A DNA stretch of 64,000 nt from Oegoconia quadripuncta (taxonomy: Eukaryota > Arthropoda > Insecta > Lepidoptera > Autostichidae): assembly GCA_949316235.1 (NCBI GenBank), contig OX438750.1, positions 16,742,865-16,806,864 on the forward strand. The letters run 5' to 3'. Of this stretch, positions 1 through 10,200 are shown one piece after another. The notes beneath the pieces were generated by a model. That model did not search any database. It was given only the letters and a program-made list of their open reading frames with translations, and was not told the DNA's origin. A program made the translations under genes and the position numbers. Position 1 is the stretch's first letter, and each line of letters opens with the position of its first letter.

Positions 1-2815
1 TTATGACCCTTTTACAGGTTTTTACAGCGTTCTCGGCGGCTCCATTGGAGGAGGGGTGATACGGTGCTGAAAACGTGTGTTCTATACCGTTTTCTTTTAG
101 AAATGTACCGAATTCGGCACTCGAAAAAGGCGGACCGTTATCGCTGACGATCTGTTTCGGCAAGCCGAAACGTGCCCACATCTCCCTTAATTTTTTTATT
201 ATGTTGCTTGCAGTGGTAGAACTGACTTTCGTTATCTCGATCCATTTGGAACACGCATCCACGCTGACCAGGTAGGTGGCTCCAGCTATTGGTCCCAGAA
301 AGTCGAGATGGAGCCGTGTCCAAGGGCGGTCCGGCCAAGGCCAGGAGCGCGGCGCGTGGTGTTCCGGCGCCGGCGCCACGCGTGCGCACACTGTGCAAGC
401 GCGGCACACCGCCTCCACCGCCTCGTCGATGCCGGCCCACCACACATAGCTGCGAGCCAATTGCTTGGTTTTTGTCATGCCCATATGCGAGTCGTGTAGC
501 TCTCGTAACACTTTGTCCGTGCATGCCCTCGGGACTACCACCCTGTGGCCCCACATTACACATCCTAGCTCCTCGTACAACTCTTTTCTTCTATTAAAAT
601 AGGGTTTTAATTCTTTAATTTCTACCTCGAGTGGCCAACCATCCCTGATAAAACTCAAAATCCTACCGAGTACTGGATCTCGTGCCGTTTCCTCTTTTAA
701 GCGATTATAATCTAGTAGCAAAGCCTCCGATGCGAAATGCAAATAGGTCTGCTCGGGATAGTCCTGACAGTCCTCCTTCGTTTCTTTGTGTGCCAAAATC
801 ATTCGCGATAGGGCATCCGCCACGTTATCGTTCGAGCTTACATACTCTATATCGAAGTCGTAGGCCGACAGAATTAGAGCCCACCTCTGCAACCTACACG
901 CCGTCATACATGGGACCCCCTGATTTGGACCAAAAATACTCACGAGAGGTTTATGATCCGTTCGCAGCTTGAAACGGCGACCATAAATATACTGATGAAA
1001 TTTTTTCACAGCAAACACTATAGCCAGCGCTTCCTTGTGTATCTGGCTGTAGTTGAGCTCCGCGGGCGTGAGGGCGCGCGACGCGCACAGCACGGGGCGC
1101 TCGCCGCCCGCGCCGCGCTGCGCCAGCACCGCCCCTAGGCCATGTGCACTCGCGTCGCACGTGATCACCAGCGACTGTGAAGGATCGTAGTGACTTAACG
1201 TAATCGTTTCACACAACAACCGTTTAATCTCGAAAAATGCCCTCCGCTGCTGATATCCCCAGTTCCAACTCCTATCCTTTTTTAATAAATCGTACAGAGG
1301 GTGCAGATGTGAGCTTAAATTTTTAATAAATCTTCCGTAAAAATTTACCATACCAAGAAAAGACCTGAGCTCGGAAATGTCTTTTGGTGCCGTCATGTCC
1401 AATATAGGCTTTATTTTTTTTGGATCCGCCCTGATACCGTCCTTGTCAATGATGTAACCGAGATACTGCACTTTATCCACAAAAAAGGCGCACTTTTGTC
1501 TTTTGACTTTTAATCCATACTCCTTCAACCGGCTCATAACCTTTTCCAAAACGCATAAATGATCCGAAATTGTCCCGTTGGTTGCTATTAAAATATCATC
1601 TAAGAAAATAACTACATTCGGTATATCTATCAAAAGATTAGTCATTATCCTTTGAAATATTCCCGGGCTAGACGCGAGGCCATACACTAATCTATTATAC
1701 ATAAATAACCCTCGATGAGTGTTAATTACTGTATATTTTCTAGTGTCGTCTAATTCTACCTGATTGTACGCTTGTGAAAGATCAATTTTACTGAAGAATT
1801 TACATCCCCCTAAATTCGAAAATAAATCGTCAATTTTCGGAACAGGATATTTGTCGACAGATAAGACACGATTGAGCGTCACCTTATAATCCGCGCATAA
1901 GCGAATGCCTCCGTCCGGTTTGCTCACAATGACGAGTGGTGTCGCCCACTCGGAGCTGTCAACGGGCTCGATGACGCCGGCGCTCAGCATGGCGTCCAGC
2001 TCGGTGTCGACACGTTCGCGCAGAGCGTAGGGCAGCGGGCGTGCGCGGCAGAACACCGGCACGGCGTCCTCACGGACATGCAGCCGGGCCGCACCCCCCT
2101 TGTACCGCCCCAACCCACCATCGAATAATTCAGAATATCTGTAACACAAATTATTGACCCCCTTCACTGCACACGTCACCGATTCACCTAACTTATTTAC
2201 ATGAAATTTTGGTATGTCAATATTCAATTCTGACAACCATTGTCTACCTAACAGTGTTGTCGTACCGTTATTGATTACATACAACTGTAATGTTTTATTA
2301 CAGTTCTTATAACGAACTTTTGTTTCTAAATATCCCAAGGGTTTAATTTTGGTACCATCGTAAAAGGTCAGAACTAGTTCACAATTAAACAAAGGCAAAT
2401 AATTATAGCAACTTTCATAAGTTTGTTTACTTATACATGACAAAGCTGAACCTGTGTCGATCTCCATTATCAATTCCCTATCATCTACTAATAACGGTAT
2501 ACTGACCGGCTTGTACTGTGATAATGATAACTGCATCACAGATTCTTCTTCAGATGGTCCACTTTCGTCCTGTTCCTCCGAGCCGGCAGTCGGATAATTC
2601 GAACAGCCGTTCACATAGTGGGTACCCGCGGTACCCCCACCGCCCCGACCATGAGGTTTTTTTGCATAACCTCTCTGATAATGCTGTCTTTGGCTGTTTC
2701 CACCACTATTGCCACCAACTGGTTTTAACACGAAACACATTCTGCGCAGGTGTCCCATCACACCACACTTACTACACACATAATTTTTAAATTTACAATC
2801 CCATCCTCGTCGCCA
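1..2815 (-). mobile_element. Ty3/gypsy LTR retrotransposon, gag tail and pol (partial, runs off window)
   Basis: Read on the minus strand, one open frame runs from about 2818 to the left edge, and I saw no stop in it. In order it shows a CCHC zinc knuckle of gag (about 2740-2785), an aspartic protease with the DTG active site (2444-2461), a reverse transcriptase with an FLDD box (1591-1612), RNase H with TDHKPL (946-961) and, downstream, an HHCC integrase zinc domain (about 380-560) and catalytic core motifs (Asp near 300, SDNG near 131-147, a Glu near 50). This protease-RT-RNase H-integrase order defines Ty3/gypsy (Metaviridae) elements. The 3' end of pol and the second LTR lie outside the window. 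Gag upstream of the knuckle is missing. The long open frame suggests a fairly recent insertion. It probably sits in an upstream intron of the coiled-coil gene or upstream of it. Confidence 0.93.
2798..2815 (-). other. Candidate tRNA primer-binding site of the LTR element
   Basis: On the minus strand TGGCGACGAGGATGG starts four bases after the LTR end. TGG complements the CCA tail of a tRNA, as in retroelement primer sites. I could not assign the tRNA. Unusually, the gag zinc-knuckle frame begins directly after it. Confidence 0.5.
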
Positions 2816-2819
2816 CTAT

Positions 2820-2941
2820 TGTATCGGGAGCAAAGGAAAAACGCTGCTTTCAGTTTACTGGCTTTATTCGCAAGACAGACTATATATTGAATTACCTACT
2901 AACTTATATTATAATAATAAAAACGAGTTACCCACATTACA
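2820..2941 (-). repeat. 5' LTR of the Ty3/gypsy element
   Basis: On the minus strand this 122-bp stretch begins TGTAATG and ends CGATACA, the usual TG...CA LTR ends. It contains an AATAAA signal, and four bases after it comes a TGG-initiated primer-binding site. Short LTRs are known in Mag-like gypsy elements of moths. The boundaries are inferred because the partner LTR is outside the window. Confidence 0.6.
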
Positions 2942-3110
2942 GGTCCCAGTATTAATAATACCCTGCGGTACGCCCATGCTAACTGCATATCCTGATGATC
3001 TCTCTCCATTGACATCAACCGTCTGAATTCGATCACGTAGATATGATTTCATTAGGCTGACTGCTTGGCCATGATACCTATTATATGCAATAAAACCGCA
3101 ACAATTTTTT
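2942..3110 (-). pseudogene. Non-LTR retrotransposon reverse transcriptase fragment
   Basis: The minus strand encodes a short piece with a SYLRDRIQ-like stretch followed by a GVPQG motif (about 2959-2976), typical of jockey/RTE-type reverse transcriptases. It is cut off on its downstream side by the LTR at 2941, so the LTR element seems to have inserted into this older fragment. No start codon or complete domain remains. Confidence 0.65.
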
Positions 3111-4014
3111 TTGTTTTTGTGTATTTTCCTCAATTGTTAACCGATTTTGATGAGTGATCGGAGTTGAGTTCGCCTTTGTTAACTTCCTTTACATTGCATA
3201 TTTCTGTAACTGTTGTGTGTACCTACCTACAATAAAATATAAATAAAATTTTAATAAATAATCTCTACACTTACTATGTTCTCATTCCGGTCAATTCTAG
3301 ATTATAATTGAAAATCATAATAATCAAAAAATCTAAATAAATAATCCTTAGCGACTCCACACTTCCTGTGTTCTTTTCAACACACACGTTATTCACTAGG
3401 GCCCGTATTAATAAACCGTTCTCAAGATTGAGATAACCTCAAGTTGGCGCTTGAGAATCTATTGCATATTAAAACATTATCAAAAAAAAATACTGAGACT
3501 GAGACGCGAACTCAATTACAAGATCGATTTTTTTATTTACGGGCCAAGGTTCGCGTCTTTGAGTATCGAACTAATTACCTAAGATGGCGTTACATAGCCA
3601 GTACTATGTTAGTTCAAGCTATGCTTACTAGATGACAGATATTGAGGGGAGGGCACCTCCGCGACCACAGGAGACGTGGCTTGTGAATAGGTATTTTTTC
3701 TTTTGGCAGCCCCTTAATAGCCGTTCTGGCGACAGATTGGTGCAATGGTGTCATGGAGCACCTGGTTTTGTACCCCTGTGTACCCTTCAACGGCCAAGTC
3801 ACACAACATTAACTATAATAATAAAGAAATCGCAGTAAGGAACTTGGCACGACTTTGTATAGATTTCATTACTTTTTAGAGATAATCAAGCAGCTCCATC
3901 GAGACTTGGCTAGTTTTTTACAGAATGTTTTTGGTGGGATTTCACTTCTTTTTGTAGAAACGTGGGCATATTCACATGTTCACATTTTAATTTGTGTAAT
4001 GTTCGAGTAGAATA
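3111..4014. other. Non-coding stretch with a MITE-end fragment
   Basis: No convincing gene. At about 3402-3440 there is a 'gcccgtattaataaa' end followed by 'ctcaagattgagat'. It resembles the terminal inverted repeat of the elements at 28446-28852 and 52786-53305, so this is probably a degenerate member of the same family. The short open frames are not supported. Confidence 0.4.
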
Positions 4015-4640
4015 AAATTAATCGTTTGACTATTTCTTCTTGTAAACTTGTAATAAGTATAAGTAAGTATAAGTATAAAAGCCAGTCTAATCTTATCCAG
4101 AGTTTTCCTTTAATTTTATTTATATTCGTATTAAAAGCAGAAGGGGAGGCATTCGCCCAGCAGTGGGACGCTATAGGCTAGATTAAATTAGAAGATGTGT
4201 CCCACTACGCTGGACAGTCGACTTTTTTATGTACCAGTAGTAGAAGGGGGCATTACCATATCTCTAATACAGCTGGGACCAGCTGAGGGTTCTTCGTCAG
4301 ATATAAGGTTAATCGTTCGACTATTTCTTCTTGTAAACTTGTAAGTATAAGTATAAAAGCCAGTGTACTCTTATCCTGAGTTTTCCTTTAATTTTATTTA
4401 TATGCGTATTATAAGCAGAAGGGGAAGCATGCGCCCAGCAGTGGGATGCTATAGGCTAGATTAAATTAGAAGATGTGTCCCACTACGCTGGATTTTTGCA
4501 ATGACAGTCGATTTTTCTATGTACCAATAGTAGAAGGGGGCATTACCATATCTCTAATACAGCTGAGACTAGCTGAGGGTTCTTCATCAGATACTTCAGA
4601 CCTTCGATTTTTGACATCAAATGAAGCGGCCCACCAAGTT
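4015..4640. repeat. Diverged tandem duplication, unit about 280-290 bp
   Basis: The stretch from 'atcgtttgactatttcttc' (4021) recurs at 4312, and 'agttttcctttaatttta' at 4101 recurs at 4379. The copies differ by substitutions and by small indels in an 'agtata' microsatellite. Each contains 'cgcccagcagtgggatgctataggc'-like text, a retroposon tail familiar from lepidopteran genomes. The unit probably arose from a retroposon 3' end that was then duplicated. Confidence 0.75.
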
Positions 4641-5532
4641 GAATATTTTTTGTAAAGGCGGTATATGTCGATCTCTAATAGTTTGGTTGGGCTCTTGTGT
4701 TTCCTGAATAAAAAAGGCCACAAACTTATTTATCGTTAGTCCAGAGTATTTCTTATTGCACCTAGATCAGTGTAGCTAAGTAATTAGAACATTTTTCAAA
4801 TAAAATGTTTTTCAAAAAAAAGGAAACAAGCCTTCGTTTTGTAAACGCAATGGCCATTTTTTGTGGTGTGCTATAACTGTTAAAATAAACGAATACCTAT
4901 ATATATATAGAACGGTTACCTACTTGAAATCTTCGGCGATGTTTAAAATAAATAATATTACATCTCCGACTAATTGAAATGCATCTTGAGAGCTATAAAT
5001 CTTCATTGAGTAACCTAAGTTCCCTTCTATTAATGGATCGATTGATGATCAATAGATCTGTATAGTTTGTTTTACTAATAGGCCATTGATCTCTTTATGA
5101 GACTTTTTAATTTGCTTCATCCCGATTTAATGTTGTTTTTATTACAGTTTTTAACGATAATGTTATATCTACGAGTTGAAAAACATGTATGTTATTTAAA
5201 AGAGTAGGTAAACATGAAATGCGTCACGGGTTCTTGGAAATTATTTTATGGAAAATTAAAAGCACATTATTTATATCTCACACTCCTAGTGATTATATGC
5301 TTAGTGGACAACCTTACTACTGGACAAACGGGTCCAGTGGTCATTTCATAAGTTAATATTTAAAATACAACATTATTGTCCAAAACGTACCTACTGGGCG
5401 CTCTGGAAAGGCCTAAAAGCTAATTAAAATAATATATTCGAGAATTTAAATTATTGATAAAAACGGCCACTTATATTTATAATTGTAAGATACAAAAGTA
5501 GCAGAAAACAAACATATTTCGATATTATTTAT
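4641..5532. other. AT-rich non-coding stretch
   Basis: AT-rich sequence. I see no exon with usable splice sites, no RNA gene and no clear repeat. Confidence 0.5.
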
Positions 5533-5762
5533 CACTAGTTTTGCGCCCGCGGCTCGTCTGCGTCGAATAGCCTTATCGCGGATATGTTTAATTTGTTTAT
5601 GCCGCGTGAACTACTCTCTCTAACGGGATAAAAAAACATTCTGTCCTATTCCAGGTTATATTCTACTTCTATACCAAATTTCATCCAAATCCGTTTCGCC
5701 GTGATTGAACCACAAACAAACAACCACACTTTTTCATTTATAATATTAGTTAGATTAGCTTT
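5533..5762 (+). repeat. RTE-like retroposon 3' tail
   Basis: The order 'gcccgcggctcgtctgcgt', then 'ctgtcctattccaggtt', then 'aatccgtttcgccgtgatt', ending in 'ttataatattagtta', is the typical 3' region of RTE-type non-LTR elements and derived SINEs that is abundant in Lepidoptera. No coding part remains. Confidence 0.6.
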
Positions 5763-5845
5763 TGGCTTTTCGAGTGCACCCAGTCAGAAAAGAGAATTAA
5801 ATTTATGTGGCCCCCACTGGACCCGATGCATCTTATGCTTAGTTG

Positions 5846-6079
5846 GTGGTAGGGCATATTAAATGTCCGCCTGGCTAGCTATACCACCATCTTATCTAAA
5901 TCTGTCACCAAACAGCAATGTTAATAGCATTATTGTGTTCCTGTTGTCAGAGATAAGATAGCCAGTCCCCCAATCAAGATGGAATTTCCGGGTCAGTACT
6001 CTACCTCCTTCGACCTCATCTTCACTTAACATCAGGTGTGATTGAGGTCAAGTGCTAACCCGTTGTGCATAAAAAAATG
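5846..6079 (+). mobile_element. SINE family A copy, 5'-truncated
   Basis: Family A is best seen at 63498-63808: a tRNA-like head ending in a B box, then a body from 'tggtggtagggcattttaa' to 'cccgttgtgcat', then an A-run. This copy has the body and A-tail but lacks the tRNA-like head. Confidence 0.75.
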
Positions 6080-6096
6080 CTGGAAATGAGAAAGTT

Positions 6097-6200
6097 TCTT
6101 TTTTTATGCACAACGGGTTAGTATTTGACCTCAAACACACCTGATGTTAAGTGATGATGAGGTCGAAGGTGGAATCTTTCTGTCCCAGAAACCCCAACAT
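6097..6200 (-). mobile_element. SINE family A, 3' part, inverted
   Basis: An inverted copy of the family A 3' end. It lies tail-to-tail with the preceding copy, separated by about 20 bp, so the two form a long hairpin. Confidence 0.75.
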
Positions 6201-6271
6201 AATTGCAGGCCGCTTCCAACCGGTCCCTCTGGATATCTATATATCTATAGGCCTATGTTCAGCAATGGACG

Positions 6272-6505
6272 ACCTGAGGGCGGAGTGTGAGTTTTGTTTC
6301 GACTTAACTTTACTACCGCCATAGAGGAATAACTCCTACCGCGTTCGCGTTTTCGTGACGATTTGTATGAAGAAATGTGCAGCGCCTCTAGCGGATAATT
6401 TGCAAAACGATTTTTTCTATGATACTTATTGCGTAAACGCGAACGCGATGGTAAAGTTAAAAACGAGACAAAACTTGCACTTCGCGATAACGTCGGAAGA
6501 TTTTA
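6272..6505. mobile_element. MITE-like foldback element
   Basis: Starts 'gggcggagtgtgagttttg' and ends with an imperfect inverted copy, 'acaaaacttgcacttcgcg'. An internal inverted pair, 'cgcgttcgcg' and 'cgcgaacgcg', flanks 'gcgcctctagcggata'. A second copy in the opposite orientation lies at 53768-53945. No transposase is present. Confidence 0.6.
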
Positions 6506-7287
6506 TCGTACTTATTATAAGATTGTCACGCACCCAATTTCACCGGTGCTATTCTCTGCTGTGCTAAAAACACACTGCACTAACCAGATATGATGTTGAT
6601 TCTTTAAATAAGTCACAAAAGTTCATGACAAAAGCAGAACCTGAGTATCCAATTGTCGTAAGTATAAAACGAAAAATTGAAGTTGAAAATTGCTAAATGA
6701 TAATTTCCGCGACTCTACTAATATTTTTTGATAGTTTTGCTATTTAGGAAGAAGTTACAGCTATAACAACTATCCCTTCAGAATGTAGGTGTAGATACGA
6801 GTAACTCTCAAAATTACATGTTAATCAATTAAGAAAAACAAGCAGTACCTGGTTATTTTCAAGTTGTGCCTCTTGAAACGTCCTGTTTGATCCCCGTGCA
6901 CTTTAGAAATTAGAACTTAGGCCTATTTATAGTCTGTGCGCCAGTTAGCTCCGCCACAATTTATTCCTGGAGATTCCCTAGAATTAATGCGAGCCATTAT
7001 TAGGTTGAATATTCTGTAGTTGGTCCATGGTTCTGTACACATATAGGGTGATTCAATGTGCGTAAATACTTACCTTATGTAGGTAACAGTTTGGTTTTAG
7101 ATTAATGAACTCGTTAGTGAAGATGACAGGTGTTTTTTTTTTGAAACACGCGTAGTTATTAGTTATTACTAACAGTTACACTGAATATGGGAACTTATTT
7201 AAAAAAATCACTCTATATTTAACGTTCTAGTTCCAAATAATAGATAATATGATTCACCAGTTATCCACTTTAACTTTATCTCTATAG

Positions 7288-10200
7288 ACACGAAGATATC
7301 CGCGATGCAATGCTGTCCCTCATCCACATGTTCCGAACTTCGGAGGACAAGCTGGAAAGGCACGAGCTGAGGGAGAAGGCCCTCGGAGACCATCTCAAGA
7401 AAATGCTCTCGGGGCTGGACAAGAAGCATCGAGCACTTGAACCGCTTAAAGGGATGATATCGAGGCTAGATGAGCGGTTGTCGAATGTGGAAACTATACT
7501 TTTGCAGGTACCTAATCCGGACAAAACTTTTTTATATGATGCTAGGTCGTTCGACCTTAAGTGTCATCTGATTGAAGAACCCAAATGGTAGGTTAACACC
7601 GATAGCTTTTGTAGTTAGTGTTATTAATTGATTATAGTACAGTACATGTTTGTTTAGTAACATTTAGCTTCCGCTAGCGTGACGAGAAGAGCTGAGAGTG
7701 TATACAAGTTTTTGTGTTCGACCTCAATCCACCTGATGTTAAATGAAAATGAGGACTTGATTCACGAGCTAGCGCTTAACCTCAATCACATCTGATATAA
7801 GTGAAGTTAGAAGCTCGCTCACCCAGAACTTCCCCTTATTTTAGGAGATGACGTTTTATCTTTAACAGCTTCTCGGCGATGGAGATTAGGTACATATTAG
7901 TATTCTGAGACAAAAAAAATGTGCCTGCTACTAGCCAAATCTAGCTAAACACGAACCTCACTGGGAATCAAACCTCCGAGCTCATTTTTAGTTTATGATA
8001 TTTACAGTAAGTAACTATACTTTAAGTTTTAACTTAAAAAGGCCGCGTCATTGTGAAGTTAGCCAAAATCAGCAACCGGTAACTCTTGCGCTTGCCGTGC
8101 GAGTAGATGTGCTCCATAGGCTGCTGTTGATGGGAATTTGAAATAATTAGATATGTCATTCGTGACCTTTCTTTTTTGCACGGGCTTTTATCATCCTCTG
8201 TCCAAGCTCTGTTCGTTGCTCGGTCGAGACTTTCTTCCGACAAAATGTGACATTATTTTGTGATATGTCAACAAATTATCGTAAAAAGTATTTTATAATA
8301 TGAGCCTGCAAGTATACATATATATGTAACATAACGTAACCTATACGTAGCCTTGACGTGGATATAATTGGTGCGCATGAGAGTTCAATGGGGTCCAAAC
8401 TTAATGGAAAATTTTTCGGAGATGACTGGTGATTTACTTGTTCAATTTAATATAAAATAGTTTGTCTTTCTTTGTTAGTAGGTAGGCACTATAAAATATC
8501 ATAGCTTTTACTTAGGTAGCAATTTGCAAATACATATTAGTTTTCTAAGCTCGCCTAGGTGATATAAATTTGTTGTGTGTAAATTTTAAGTTGTATCTCT
8601 CAGTGCAGACTTGTTTTCTTATATAGTCTATAATCTTCCTAAAAGTTTAAAATAAATTAACATAAAAAATATTTTTTTATGTGTTTCAGAAAGAAGAACG
8701 TGAAAAGGCTACCCAAAAGAAAACAAACGAGGCACTCGAGGGCATTCAGAAGTCGCTCCAGACTCTAACTGCGTCTGTCACGAACGGCCTCAAGCCCAGC
8801 AGCGGCTCCACAGTCGATACTAACCTGACCACGGGCACAGATTCCATGGACAAGAGACTAGAGACAACAGATGCTAAGCTCGAAGCAGTGAAGACAGAGG
8901 TTGAGGGGCTGAAAAATAGTTTAGACAAGGTCAGTAACGGTACGCAGTAGGCACAATTAGCTAGTAGGTAGCTTTGAACAAATTAGTTTAAAAAAATAGT
9001 TTATTAAGTAAGCTTAGGCAACTTACAAATCAACATACTAAGTACCTAACTAAATACTAATATTTTTCCTTAAACTCCTAAGTATAGTAACCCAGGGAAA
9101 ATACGGTAAAAAATTAGCATTAATGCAGAACCGACTTATATACCTAATTGCTATCTTATAGATGTATATTAGAAATGTAAAGAAACGAGCGCTTAGTCTA
9201 GATTTTTTTTAGAAAACCCTATTTTTAATTTGTATCTTAATAACAATAAATACTAACTGATATTTAATTAGGTAGATTTTTTATTGATGGATAAAAAACT
9301 GAGCATGTTATAGTTAGGCATGCATGTGTTTTAGCTGAAAATGTCGTCGAGCTGCATTGCTTAAGAAATAAAAATGAGAACTAATAAGTATTTTGTAACG
9401 ATAATTTGCCTAAATGTTTTGTATTTAAAGAAATTCCCATCAATTGAGCATTTTTTTTTTTAAAGAAACATTTTTCAGCTTTAGTTTATTCAGTTATTTA
9501 GTACTTGCGTTTCTTACAAATTTTTAGTTTTTAACAATTGTTACCTACTACATTTACAACACTACTCAAAATGACTTTTTAGGACTCGCTCCGCTCCATC
9601 TGCCTGGAGATGATGTCGAATGTGAACCCTCTTGAGAAGCACATCTCCGAGGCAGAGAAGCTGCTCAACCGATACGAACTCAAGCTCAGCGAGTACAACG
9701 GCACTAAGGTGCAGACAGACTTTGTGCCGCTCAGCGAGGTCACCCTGGCTGACGAGGCCTGGCACAGCAAGATGACTGAAGGTAAATCTTCCTGAAAGCT
9801 GTGCTGTGTTTCTATACTGAAAACACAGCCCCAATTCGCCCAACATGCAAAGATCCGTATATCAGCTATGAGCTTGCGCTTCTAGAACAAGTATTGGTAT
9901 TATCAAAGGAACAACATTTTGTACTACAATTTTATGGAAAAAAAATTACGACTTTCCCATATTTTATCTTCAGGATGGAAAGTAGTCTATGTCCTTCTCC
10001 GGGGCTCAAGCTATCTCTCTGCCAAATTTCACTAAGATCGTTTCAGCAATTTAGGTGTGAAAGCCGGACGATAGACGGACTCGCATTTATATTATCAGAA
10101 TGGACAGCGTGCCTTTGTTGAGAAAATAGTACATTTTGATACAAGTACAGGAAGTCAGCATCTTCAGTTTCTTGTTAGCTTTCCTCGTGGAATCGAAGGA

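Noticed and set aside
138..1160. Open frames of 60-140 residues within the LTR element
   Set aside because: They are in other frames than the continuous retroelement pol frame on the minus strand.
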